DNA of 6,199 nt from contig JABGRG010000159.1 of the NCBI GenBank assembly GCA_018648445.1, positions 1 through 6,199 of the forward strand. The letters are read 5' to 3'. The position numbers and the translations under genes were made by a program. The DNA comes from Rhodospirillales bacterium (GTDB lineage: Bacteria > Pseudomonadota > Alphaproteobacteria > Rhodospirillales_A > JACZKS01). Shown one piece after another: positions 1 through 6,199 of the stretch (position 1 is the first letter of the stretch; each line of letters begins with the position of its first letter). The notes under the pieces are model-generated. The model had not been told where the DNA came from. It was given only the letters and a program-made list of their open reading frames with translations, and did no database searches.

Positions 1-2
1 CG

Positions 3-494
3 ATGACTTTTGGGAGTCGTGCGCCGCATAACACCCACTTCTATGTCGTGCACCCCTGTGAGGTCGATATCGCTGCAAGCATGATCGGCAAAGACAAGCA
101 GGTATCGATTGACCTCGGACGCGTTGAGGTGATTGCAGAGCTGTTAGTGAACGGAAAGTCGGCAGGCACGCAGTGGAAGCCGCCGTTTAAAGCCGATATT
201 TCCTCGCTGATCAAGGCAGGAAAGAACCAACTTGAAGTCCGGGTGACAAACCCGTGGCGCAACCGACTGATTGGTGATGCGCAATTGCCACAGCCAATGT
301 TCAAGAAGCCAGGGAAGAACGGCTCCGGCATGAAAGGGTGGCCCGAGTGGCTACTGAACGGTCAGCCGAAACCGGACGACGGCTGCATTACGTTCACCAC
401 CTACCGCCACTACACCAAAGACTCCGAGCTGTTTCCTGCTGGCTTGCTGGGGCCGGTCCGCATTCACTGCGCCGAAGTGGTGCCGATTCGATAA
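3..494 (+). CDS. GH106-type alpha-L-rhamnosidase, C-terminal fragment (5' end outside window)
   Basis: Only the last ~163 codons are present. The in-frame ATG at position 3 is almost certainly internal, because the reading frame runs off the left edge. Residues ~33-60 (LGRVEVIAELLVNGK, then GTQWKPPF) and ~79-95 (VRVTNPWRNRLIGDAQLP) form the galactose-binding-like beta-sandwich that closes large GH106 rhamnosidases and related GH2-like enzymes. The later segment, with a WPEWLLNG block, an FTTYRHYTKDSELFPAGLLGPV block and an immediate end, is the usual GH106 terminus. Family members are typically ~900-1100 residues and carry their two catalytic glutamates upstream, so activity cannot be judged here. 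The expected role is exo-removal of alpha-L-rhamnose outside the cytoplasm. The stop codon TAA abuts the next ATG, so the gene is co-transcribed with the sulfatase. The first ~20 residues fit the family poorly (see findings). The family call rests on remembered motifs; a GH2-like relative is the alternative. Confidence 0.8.
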   Translation: MTFGSRAPHNTHFYVVHPCEVDIAASMIGKDKQVSIDLGRVEVIAELLVNGKSAGTQWKPPFKADISSLIKAGKNQLEVRVTNPWRNRLIGDAQLPQPMFKKPGKNGSGMKGWPEWLLNGQPKPDDGCITFTTYRHYTKDSELFPAGLLGPVRIHCAEVVPIR

Positions 495-1979
495 ATGATT
501 TCGATGGGAGAAGAAATTAAAAAATTAATTACAACCCTGTTTTGTTTGAGTCTGTTAACCTCGGCTCTGGCCGCTGAAAACCGCCCGAACATCCTCTGGA
601 TTATCGTCGAAGATATGTCCTGCCATTTTGGCTATCAGGGCGAGGAACTGGTGCACACGCCGAATGTCGATCAACTGGCCGGGGAGGGCGTCGTTTTCGA
701 GAACGCCTATGTTGCCGCGCCGGTCTGTTCCGCCAGTCGATCCGGACTAATTACAGGGATGTATCAAACCTCCATCGGCGCGCATCATCACCGCTCGTCG
801 CGGGGCGCGCATAAAATCCAGCTGCCGAAAGGGATCAAAACCATTCCCGAGCTGTTTAGAGCCCACGGCTATTACACCTGCAACAGTCAGGAGAATCCGA
901 AGAAATACGGCAAAGAGGATTACAACTTCGTGTATACCCGCAAAAAGCTCTACAGCGCGCCCGGTTGGTCCAAGCGAGCCAAAGGGCAGCCGTTTTTTGC
1001 GCAGATTCAGCTGCGCGGCGGAAAGTTGCGTAACGTCGGAAAATGGAACGATGAAGTAAACAGCGCAATCCCGGAGCATTTGGTGAGCCCTGACGAGGTA
1101 ACCCTGCCGCCGTATTATCCCGATTGCGACGAGTTCCGCAAAGATTGGGCAGAATATCTCAATTCGGTCACCTTCACCGATCTGGAAGTCGGCAAGATCA
1201 TCAACCGCCTGAAAACAGAGAAGTTGCTCGATAACACTGTTATCTTCTTCATTACCGACCACGGCATCAGTCAGGCACGCGGCAAACAGTTCCTTTATGA
1301 CGAAGGCGCGCGGATTCCGTTCATCGTCTGGGCACCCAAATACTTAAAACCGCAAGTTGAGGCGGAGCTAATCAGCCATATCGATATGGCGGCGACTTCG
1401 CTCGATTTGGCCGGAATCAAAATCCCCGATTATATGGACGCTAAACCGCTGTTTGACGAGAACCATCAGCCGCGTGAATTTGTGGTCACCGCCCGCGACC
1501 GGTGCGACGAAACCGTCGACCACATCCGCAGCGTCCGGAAGGGGGATTTAAAATACATCAAAAACTATCTGCCCAACCGCCCGTACCTGCAACCCTGCGA
1601 CTATAAAGACACCAAGCCTTGGATGCAAAAACTGCGCGAACTCGATCAACAGGAAAAACTCAATGCGGCCCAGAAACTGGTAACCGCCCAAACGCGCCCC
1701 GCCGAGGAACTCTATGACCTCGCTGCCGACCCGTTTGAAATCAATAATTTGGCGGGCGACAAAACCTACGCCGCAAAACTCGAAGCAATCAGATCTCTCT
1801 TGTCCGGCTGGGAGAAAGAGACCGGCGACCACGGCGTCAACCCCGAAAGCGCAGAGAGCTATGACAGTAGTATGGCGGCCTATTTGTCGGGTTTCAGAAA
1901 GAGAAAAGAGACCGAGAAGGTTCAATCTGTCGAAGCCAATGTCGCTGTAATGAAAAGATGGGCAGCCGAAGGGAAATAG
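495..1979 (+). CDS. Secreted S1-family (type I, formylglycine-dependent) sulfatase, S1_8-like
   Basis: This is a predicted sulfatase that hydrolyses sulfate esters on a sugar in the periplasm or outside the cell. Numbering is from the ATG at 495. A signal peptide covers residues ~9-26 (KK, then a Leu-rich core, then ALA|A). The metal-binding acidic pair is E39-D40 in ILWIIVEDMS. The maturation motif is C78-S-A-S-R82, followed by SGLITG; C78 should be oxidised to formylglycine. Downstream are the metal-site D255-H256 (FITDHG) and K264 in RGKQFLYDEG. The C-terminal third has the DRCDETVDHIRSVR and EELYDLAADPFEINNLA blocks typical of S1_8/N-sulfoglucosamine-sulfohydrolase-like bacterial sulfatases. 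At 494 residues it is full length for the family. The substrate is not determined by sequence, but the rhamnosidase neighbours suggest a sulfated rhamnose-containing glycan. The start is uncertain: ATG 495 touches the upstream stop but has no Shine-Dalgarno sequence, whereas an ATT at 516 has a good one (see findings). The maturase is not in the window. Confidence 0.93.
   Translation: MISMGEEIKKLITTLFCLSLLTSALAAENRPNILWIIVEDMSCHFGYQGEELVHTPNVDQLAGEGVVFENAYVAAPVCSASRSGLITGMYQTSIGAHHHRSSRGAHKIQLPKGIKTIPELFRAHGYYTCNSQENPKKYGKEDYNFVYTRKKLYSAPGWSKRAKGQPFFAQIQLRGGKLRNVGKWNDEVNSAIPEHLVSPDEVTLPPYYPDCDEFRKDWAEYLNSVTFTDLEVGKIINRLKTEKLLDNTVIFFITDHGISQARGKQFLYDEGARIPFIVWAPKYLKPQVEAELISHIDMAATSLDLAGIKIPDYMDAKPLFDENHQPREFVVTARDRCDETVDHIRSVRKGDLKYIKNYLPNRPYLQPCDYKDTKPWMQKLRELDQQEKLNAAQKLVTAQTRPAEELYDLAADPFEINNLAGDKTYAAKLEAIRSLLSGWEKETGDHGVNPESAESYDSSMAAYLSGFRKRKETEKVQSVEANVAVMKRWAAEGK
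506..510 (+). promoter_or_regulatory. Shine-Dalgarno-like GGGAG ahead of ATT 516
   Basis: GGGAG lies inside the annotated sulfatase reading frame, 5 nt before an ATT codon at 516 that opens a textbook signal peptide (KKLITTLF...). Neither ATG 495 nor ATG 504 has a purine-rich site upstream. This is the best ribosome binding site near the gene's 5' end, and it argues that translation begins at the ATT, or did so before an ATG was lost. Confidence 0.45.
1970..1974 (+). promoter_or_regulatory. Ribosome binding site of the GH78 gene
   Basis: AGGGA sits 9 nt before ATG 1984 and overlaps the last codons of the sulfatase gene. It supports the ATG at 1984 as the start. Its position inside the upstream gene indicates translational linkage in one mRNA. 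Confidence 0.5.
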
Positions 1980-1983
1980 CCGT

Positions 1984-4329
1984 ATGAAAAAATTAATGCT
2001 AATAGGCATGCTGCTGAGCTCAACCGCGTTCGGGTTCGATTTTAAAGCCGACTGGAACGCAAAATGGATCGGTCTTACCGAAGACTCTGCCGTCAACACC
2101 TGGCTCGCGTACCGTACCGGGGTTGAGTTGGATTCCGTGCCTAAAGAGGTGATCGCCAACATCGCGTGCGACAGTAAATACTGGCTCTGGATCAACGGCG
2201 AAATGGCGGTTTTTGAAGGGCAGTTGAAGCGGGGGCCCAATTCGAAGGATACCTATTACGACCCGGTCGATATTGCCCCCTATCTGAAAAGGGGCGAGAA
2301 CACCATTGCGATTCTGGTCTGGCATTTCGGCAAGCACGGCTTTTCGCATAACAACAGCGGAAAGGCTGGATTGATTTTCGACACTCAATTGTTTCGTTCG
2401 GACTCGTCGTGGAAAGTCATCAAACATCCCGCCTTCGGCATGACCGGCCAGAAGCATCCGAACTTTCGTCTGCCCGAATCCAATGTCCTCTTCGACGCCC
2501 GCAAAGATATGGGCGACTGGACCGCGCCGGCATTTGATGATACCGCTTGGCAAAATGCGGTCGAATTGGGCACACCGCCCTGTCGCCCGTGGGGGCGACT
2601 CGCCAAACGTCAGATTCCGCAGTGGCTCGATTCCGGGTTGCGGAAATATGAGAAGGTCAGCAAAAAAGCGAATAAAGACGGCTCCACAACCGTTACCGGC
2701 AAGCTCCCGTATAACTGCCACGTTACTCCGTACATAAAGCTGAAATCAAAACCCGGCAAAACGATCGATATCCGCAGCGATAACTACATCGTGACCGGAA
2801 ACGCCTGTGTCCGTAGCGAGTACATCACCAAAAATGGAAATCAGGATTTCGAAACGCCCGCCTGGATTAATGGTCATCACATCCACTACAAAATCCCGAA
2901 GGGCGTCGAAGTGCTCGAAGTTCGCTATCGCGAAACGGGGTATGACGCGGATGTGGTCGGTATGTTCGAGTGTGAAAACGAACGGCTGAACGAGTTGTGG
3001 CAAAAATCGTTCCGAACCCTTTACGTCACGATGCGCGATACCTACTTCGACTGTCCGGACCGCGAGCGCGCCCAGTGGTGGGGCGATATGGTTAACGAAA
3101 TGGGCGAGGCCTTTTACGTGTTTGATGCGGTTAAAGGGCCGATGTTGGCCAAAAAAGGAATTTACGAACTCGCGAAATGGCAGCGCGACGACAAGGTGCT
3201 TTATTCTCCGGTTCCGGCCGGGGTGTCGAAACCGGACAACCGTAAGATGAAAAAGAAGGACGGCTCCTGGTACAAAGAACTGCCGCGTCAAATGCTCGCC
3301 AGTGTCGGCTGGTATGGGTTCTGGTATTATTACTGGTACACCGGCGACCAGCAGACGATCGTCGATGTCTACCCGCACGTCCGCGATTATCTGTCGCTCT
3401 GGAAATTAGGGGCTGACGGTCTGGTGATTCATCGGACCGGCGACTGGGACTGGACCGACTGGGGTAAACACAAAGATGTGCCTGTCGTGGAAAATGCCTG
3501 GCTTTATCTCGCGCTCAAAGCCGCCGTTGAAATGGCGCAACTTTCCGGAAACACTGCCGATATCGCGGACTATCAGGCGTCGATGAAATCGATTGAGGCG
3601 AACTTCAACAAAACCTTTTGGGACGGCAAACAGTATCGGAGCGCCGCGCATAAGGGGCTGACCGATGACCGCGGCAATGCGATGGCGGTAGTCGCCGGGC
3701 TGGCAAAATCCAAATATTATCCCGCGATTCAGCAGGTGCTGAAACAGGAGTATAACGCGTCGCCGTACATGGAAAAATATGTACTCGAATCGCTCTTCAT
3801 GATGGGCGATGCGGATCAGGCGGTTGAGCGGATTTTGAAACGGTTCGCCAAAATGATCGATGCTCCGATCTCAACGCTGTACGAAAATTTTGGCGGCGGA
3901 GAAGATCGCGCGAATCACGGCACGATCAACCATGCTTGGTCCGGTGGCGGACTGACGATGATGCACCAGTATATTGCCGGCGTGCAGCCCACCAGCCCGG
4001 CTTTTAAGACCTATTCGATCAGGCCGCAAATGGGGTCCCTTAAGCATATTCGCACTAAAGTCCCGACTCAGTTCGGCACCATCGAACTGGAGTTGAATAA
4101 AACAGAAAGCGGCGTGCTCGCAATGAACCTGAATTCGCCGAAAGAAACCACCGCTACCGTGGCGCTGCCGCTCACTGAAAAAATGAATACGCTAACCGTT
4201 AATGGGAATGTTGTTTGGGCGGGCGGAGCGAAAAAGAACTGCCCAGCCGGCTGTCGTTTTCAAGGGGTAACGGACAACCGGGTTCGGATCGAGTTAGCTG
4301 CCGGAAAATGGGCTATCGAGCTTAAATAA
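1984..4329 (+). CDS. Secreted GH78-type alpha-L-rhamnosidase
   Basis: This is a predicted inverting exo-alpha-L-rhamnosidase acting outside the cytoplasm. Residues 1-17 form a signal peptide (MKKLMLIGMLLSSTAFG, cut before F18). An N-terminal beta-sandwich opens with NAKWIGL and includes the GENTIAILVWHFG block (~103-117), resembling the carbohydrate-binding domain of GH78 enzymes. A second beta domain lies at ~200-325, the (alpha/alpha)6 barrel at ~330-665, and a C-terminal beta-sandwich from QPTSPAF at ~668 to the end. The hallmark DCPDRERAQWWGD gives D356, E361 and D368. Their +5 and +12 spacing is the same as the substrate-binding/acid residues D567, E572 and D579 reported for Bacillus GL1 RhaB. 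TLYENF supplies E634, the likely general base, and N649-H650 matches the conserved NH of the barrel end. At 781 residues it is complete for the family. It starts 4 nt after the sulfatase stop and ends 11 nt before the next gene, so it lies within the operon. Activity on rhamnose is inferred from family; some GH78-like six-hairpin proteins are uncharacterised. Confidence 0.92.
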   Translation: MKKLMLIGMLLSSTAFGFDFKADWNAKWIGLTEDSAVNTWLAYRTGVELDSVPKEVIANIACDSKYWLWINGEMAVFEGQLKRGPNSKDTYYDPVDIAPYLKRGENTIAILVWHFGKHGFSHNNSGKAGLIFDTQLFRSDSSWKVIKHPAFGMTGQKHPNFRLPESNVLFDARKDMGDWTAPAFDDTAWQNAVELGTPPCRPWGRLAKRQIPQWLDSGLRKYEKVSKKANKDGSTTVTGKLPYNCHVTPYIKLKSKPGKTIDIRSDNYIVTGNACVRSEYITKNGNQDFETPAWINGHHIHYKIPKGVEVLEVRYRETGYDADVVGMFECENERLNELWQKSFRTLYVTMRDTYFDCPDRERAQWWGDMVNEMGEAFYVFDAVKGPMLAKKGIYELAKWQRDDKVLYSPVPAGVSKPDNRKMKKKDGSWYKELPRQMLASVGWYGFWYYYWYTGDQQTIVDVYPHVRDYLSLWKLGADGLVIHRTGDWDWTDWGKHKDVPVVENAWLYLALKAAVEMAQLSGNTADIADYQASMKSIEANFNKTFWDGKQYRSAAHKGLTDDRGNAMAVVAGLAKSKYYPAIQQVLKQEYNASPYMEKYVLESLFMMGDADQAVERILKRFAKMIDAPISTLYENFGGGEDRANHGTINHAWSGGGLTMMHQYIAGVQPTSPAFKTYSIRPQMGSLKHIRTKVPTQFGTIELELNKTESGVLAMNLNSPKETTATVALPLTEKMNTLTVNGNVVWAGGAKKNCPAGCRFQGVTDNRVRIELAAGKWAIELK

Positions 4330-4332
4330 GGA
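4328..4332 (+). promoter_or_regulatory. Ribosome binding site of the GH127-like gene
   Basis: AAGGA overlaps the TAA stop of the GH78 gene and lies 8 nt before ATG 4341. This spacing is close to ideal and fixes the start. The overlap with the stop codon suggests coupled translation. Confidence 0.65.
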
Positions 4333-4340
4333 AAATCAGG

Positions 4341-6050
4341 ATGAAGACATTAACCACCGCGACTTGTTGTTTGGGGATGCTGGCATCTGTTTGGGCCGGC
4401 TCGACCAGTGAACGCACCACCATCGGTCTTGAAAATATTCAGATCAAGGGTGACTTGAGAAAACGGATTGACCGAAATTTTGATCGGTTGGAAGATGTGC
4501 GTTATCAACCTATTGTGAACAAGGGCTGTTTTCGTCCAGCGAAATACCGGTGGCCGGGCGATATGGAAGGGCGCACCATTCTGTCGCTGGCGATGTTGCA
4601 ACAGACCGGTAAGCGCGATGCAAAGTATCTGCCGAAGACGATGGAAATGGTGCCCGGCCGGATGAATGATGAAGGGTTTTTCGGTAAAAACTATTTCCCG
4701 AAATGTGACGAACAACAGTTTTCGGGACATGGCTGGCTCTTGCGCGGATTGTGCGAGCTTTATGCAGACCGTCAAGACCCCGAGGTCAAAGCGATGATTG
4801 AAAAGGTTGTCGATAATCTGGTGATGCCGACTCAGGGTAAACATAAGTGTTATCCGATCAATCCGGCCATGCGCGTCAAAAAGAAAGGCAAGGTTTCCGG
4901 CGAGGTCCTCAGTGAGGATGGCATGTGGCGGCTCTCCTCGGATGTCGGCTGCGATTTCATCTTTATGGACGGCGTAATTCATGCGGCCGAAGTGCTGGAT
5001 CGTAAAGACCTTTACCCGATTATCGACGAGATGGTTGCCCGTTTCCTGGAGGTGGACTTGGTGGCTATCGAGGCACAAACCCATGCAACACTGACCGGAT
5101 TGCGCGGCTTGATTCGCTATGCGAAATTGGCTGACAAGCCCGAGCTGATCGCCGAGGCCGAAAAGCGGTTTGATCTATATCTTCGTGAAGGATCCACTGA
5201 AAACCACGCGAACTACAACTGGTTTGGACGCCCGACGCATACCGAGCCTTGTGCCGTGATCGATGCCTTTATGGTGGCCACCCAACTCTGGCAAATTTCT
5301 GGCAACCCGCGTTATCTCGAACAAGCACATAAAATGTTCTTCAACGGAATGGGGCACGGGCAACGTCAAAACGGCGGATTCGGTTGTGATACCTGTCTTG
5401 GTGCCGAAGAGGTATTTATGCGGATAAACATGCAGGAAGCCTGGTTCTGCTGCACCATGCGCGGGTCGGAAGGGCTGATGAAAGCCGCTGAATACAGTTT
5501 TGTGCAGTCAGGCAACACACTCATGTTACCCTTCTTCAATGATGCCAAGGTTTCATTTAACGGCGGATCATTCGCGGTTTCAACCGACTATCCCTATAAC
5601 GGTGTCGTAACCGTCAGGATTGAAAAAGCACCGCAAGCCGGAACCGCGCTTGATTTCTTCAAACCGTCATGGGCCGGCCAGACCGCCGTGGCGCTGAACG
5701 GCAAAAAGGTGGTCTGCACAGAAAAAGACAACTTCATCTCTGTAACTGAAGCGCTGAAAGTTGGCGACACGCTGGTGTATACCTTTAAGCAGGAACCTTA
5801 TGTGGCCGCGACTCACAATATCCACACAATAAAGGGATACCAGAAGGTCTATCAGGGGCCGTTGTTGCTGGGAAAGATGACCACAAAAGAGCTGATACTG
5901 CCGAAAGAAATCAAACTGACCTGGAACGCCGAAAGCAAAACCGTCGCCGTTGAATCCAGCGATGTGACGTTGGCACCCATCAATGATGTGATTGACAACA
6001 ACTACAACAGAAAAACGTATAGCCGCCAACTCCTCTGGAAAAAACGCTAA
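4341..6050 (+). CDS. Secreted GH127/DUF1680-type glycosidase (beta-L-arabinofuranosidase-like)
   Basis: This is a predicted retaining glycosidase of the GH127 type, in which a zinc-bound cysteine is the nucleophile. Residues 1-19 form a signal peptide (MKTLTTATCCLGMLASVWA|G). The helical barrel covers ~25-390, with recognisable blocks W-R-L-S-S-D-V-G at ~197-204 and PCAVIDAFMVATQLWQISGNPRYLEQAHKMFFNG split around residues 303-336. E302-P-C304 and C370-C371 match the zinc ligands of HypBA1 (E338, C340, C417, C418; C417 is the nucleophile), so C370 is the likely nucleophile. The acid/base is less clear: E287, 15 residues before E302, is the best candidate. A C-terminal beta region follows (NGKKVVCTEKDNFISV, then TLVYTFKQEP). 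At 569 residues it is shorter than the ~650 of typical GH127. It is the last recognisable gene of the operon, 11 nt after the GH78 gene. The likely substrate is an L-arabinofuranosyl or similar sugar, but relatives also act on aceric acid in rhamnogalacturonan II, so the specificity is open. Confidence 0.85.
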   Translation: MKTLTTATCCLGMLASVWAGSTSERTTIGLENIQIKGDLRKRIDRNFDRLEDVRYQPIVNKGCFRPAKYRWPGDMEGRTILSLAMLQQTGKRDAKYLPKTMEMVPGRMNDEGFFGKNYFPKCDEQQFSGHGWLLRGLCELYADRQDPEVKAMIEKVVDNLVMPTQGKHKCYPINPAMRVKKKGKVSGEVLSEDGMWRLSSDVGCDFIFMDGVIHAAEVLDRKDLYPIIDEMVARFLEVDLVAIEAQTHATLTGLRGLIRYAKLADKPELIAEAEKRFDLYLREGSTENHANYNWFGRPTHTEPCAVIDAFMVATQLWQISGNPRYLEQAHKMFFNGMGHGQRQNGGFGCDTCLGAEEVFMRINMQEAWFCCTMRGSEGLMKAAEYSFVQSGNTLMLPFFNDAKVSFNGGSFAVSTDYPYNGVVTVRIEKAPQAGTALDFFKPSWAGQTAVALNGKKVVCTEKDNFISVTEALKVGDTLVYTFKQEPYVAATHNIHTIKGYQKVYQGPLLLGKMTTKELILPKEIKLTWNAESKTVAVESSDVTLAPINDVIDNNYNRKTYSRQLLWKKR

Positions 6051-6199
6051 CGTTGGAATTTGGTAATCGATCGTCTATGGGGCGCCGAGTTCGCCTACAG
6101 AAAGATGAATTTAAATCGGGCGAAGCACATCGCGCCGAATGGGGGATCACTAGAGCGATCCGTTGGAGAGATAGCAGCGAAACGAACTTTATGACTCCG
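6051..6199 (+). other. Tail after the operon: no recognisable gene or terminator
   Basis: These 149 bases follow the GH127-like stop. No GC-rich hairpin with a T-run is present, so transcription may continue. A frame from ATG 6077 (MGRRVRLQKDEF...) stays open for 41 codons to the right edge and could be the start of another gene. It has no convincing Shine-Dalgarno sequence and matches no family I recognise. Two other frames are also open over most of the stretch, so openness alone is weak evidence. I make no functional call. Confidence 0.3.

Noticed and set aside
338..520. Overlapping + strand frame crossing the GH106/sulfatase junction
   Set aside because: It overlaps the conserved GH106 C-terminus in another frame and encodes no known motif.
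535..560. Cys residues in the sulfatase and GH127-like signal peptides, considered as lipoprotein lipoboxes
   Set aside because: The residues before each Cys (TLFC in the sulfatase, TATC in the GH127-like protein at ~4356-4367) do not fit the L-[AST]-[GA]-C pattern. Better signal peptidase I sites follow.
1548..2240. 230-codon antisense frame spanning the sulfatase/GH78 junction
   Set aside because: It covers conserved sense-coding sequence on both sides, shows no recognisable motif and has no ribosome binding site that I could support. It is a shadow frame.
2020..3378. Long antisense open frames on the - strand (2020-2721, 2746-3378)
   Set aside because: They lie wholly opposite the GH78 gene, whose motifs are unambiguous. 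Their translations show no domain, and they arise from codon bias of the sense gene.
4350..5084. 244-codon antisense frame opposite the GH127-like gene
   Set aside because: The sense strand encodes a recognisable enzyme with a good ribosome binding site. The antisense product looks compositionally random.
6144..6161. Inverted repeat GGATC - 8 nt - GATCC, considered as terminator or operator
   Set aside because: The stem is only 5 bp, no T-run follows, and a match this short is expected by chance.

Overview
This 6.2-kb window is a tightly packed polysaccharide-degradation locus read entirely on the + strand. It looks like part of a larger carbohydrate-utilisation cluster. In order it holds: the 3' end of a GH106-type alpha-L-rhamnosidase (cut by the left edge, to 494), a secreted S1-family sulfatase (495-1979), a secreted GH78-type alpha-L-rhamnosidase (1984-4329), and a secreted GH127/DUF1680-type enzyme (4341-6050). 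The last ~150 bases hold no recognisable gene or terminator.

The junctions between genes are 0, 4 and 11 nt, with no room for promoters or terminators, so the four genes almost certainly share one transcript. Its promoter lies left of the window. The three complete genes all encode N-terminal signal peptides, so the pathway is extracytoplasmic. The enzymes fit together: the sulfatase removes ester sulfate, two unrelated rhamnosidase families remove alpha-L-rhamnose in different linkages, and the GH127-like enzyme removes an L-arabinofuranose-type (or chemically similar) sugar. The most natural substrate is a sulfated, rhamnose-rich polysaccharide, such as an algal ulvan-like or rhamnan-like glycan or a complex pectin-like glycan carrying sulfate. 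The exact substrate cannot be read from the sequence.

The window suggests a bacterium of the PVC group (Kiritimatiellota, Lentisphaerota or Planctomycetota). The reasons are the S1 sulfatase paired with GH106/GH78/GH127 in one operon, moderately GC-rich coding sequence, and no SusC/SusD pair in view. This is inference from gene content, not a taxonomic marker.

No mobile element, CRISPR array, RNA gene or defence system is visible. The points most worth checking are a possible rare AUU start codon for the sulfatase, the sulfated rhamnose/arabinose logic of the operon, and the odd metal/cysteine architecture of the GH127-like enzyme.
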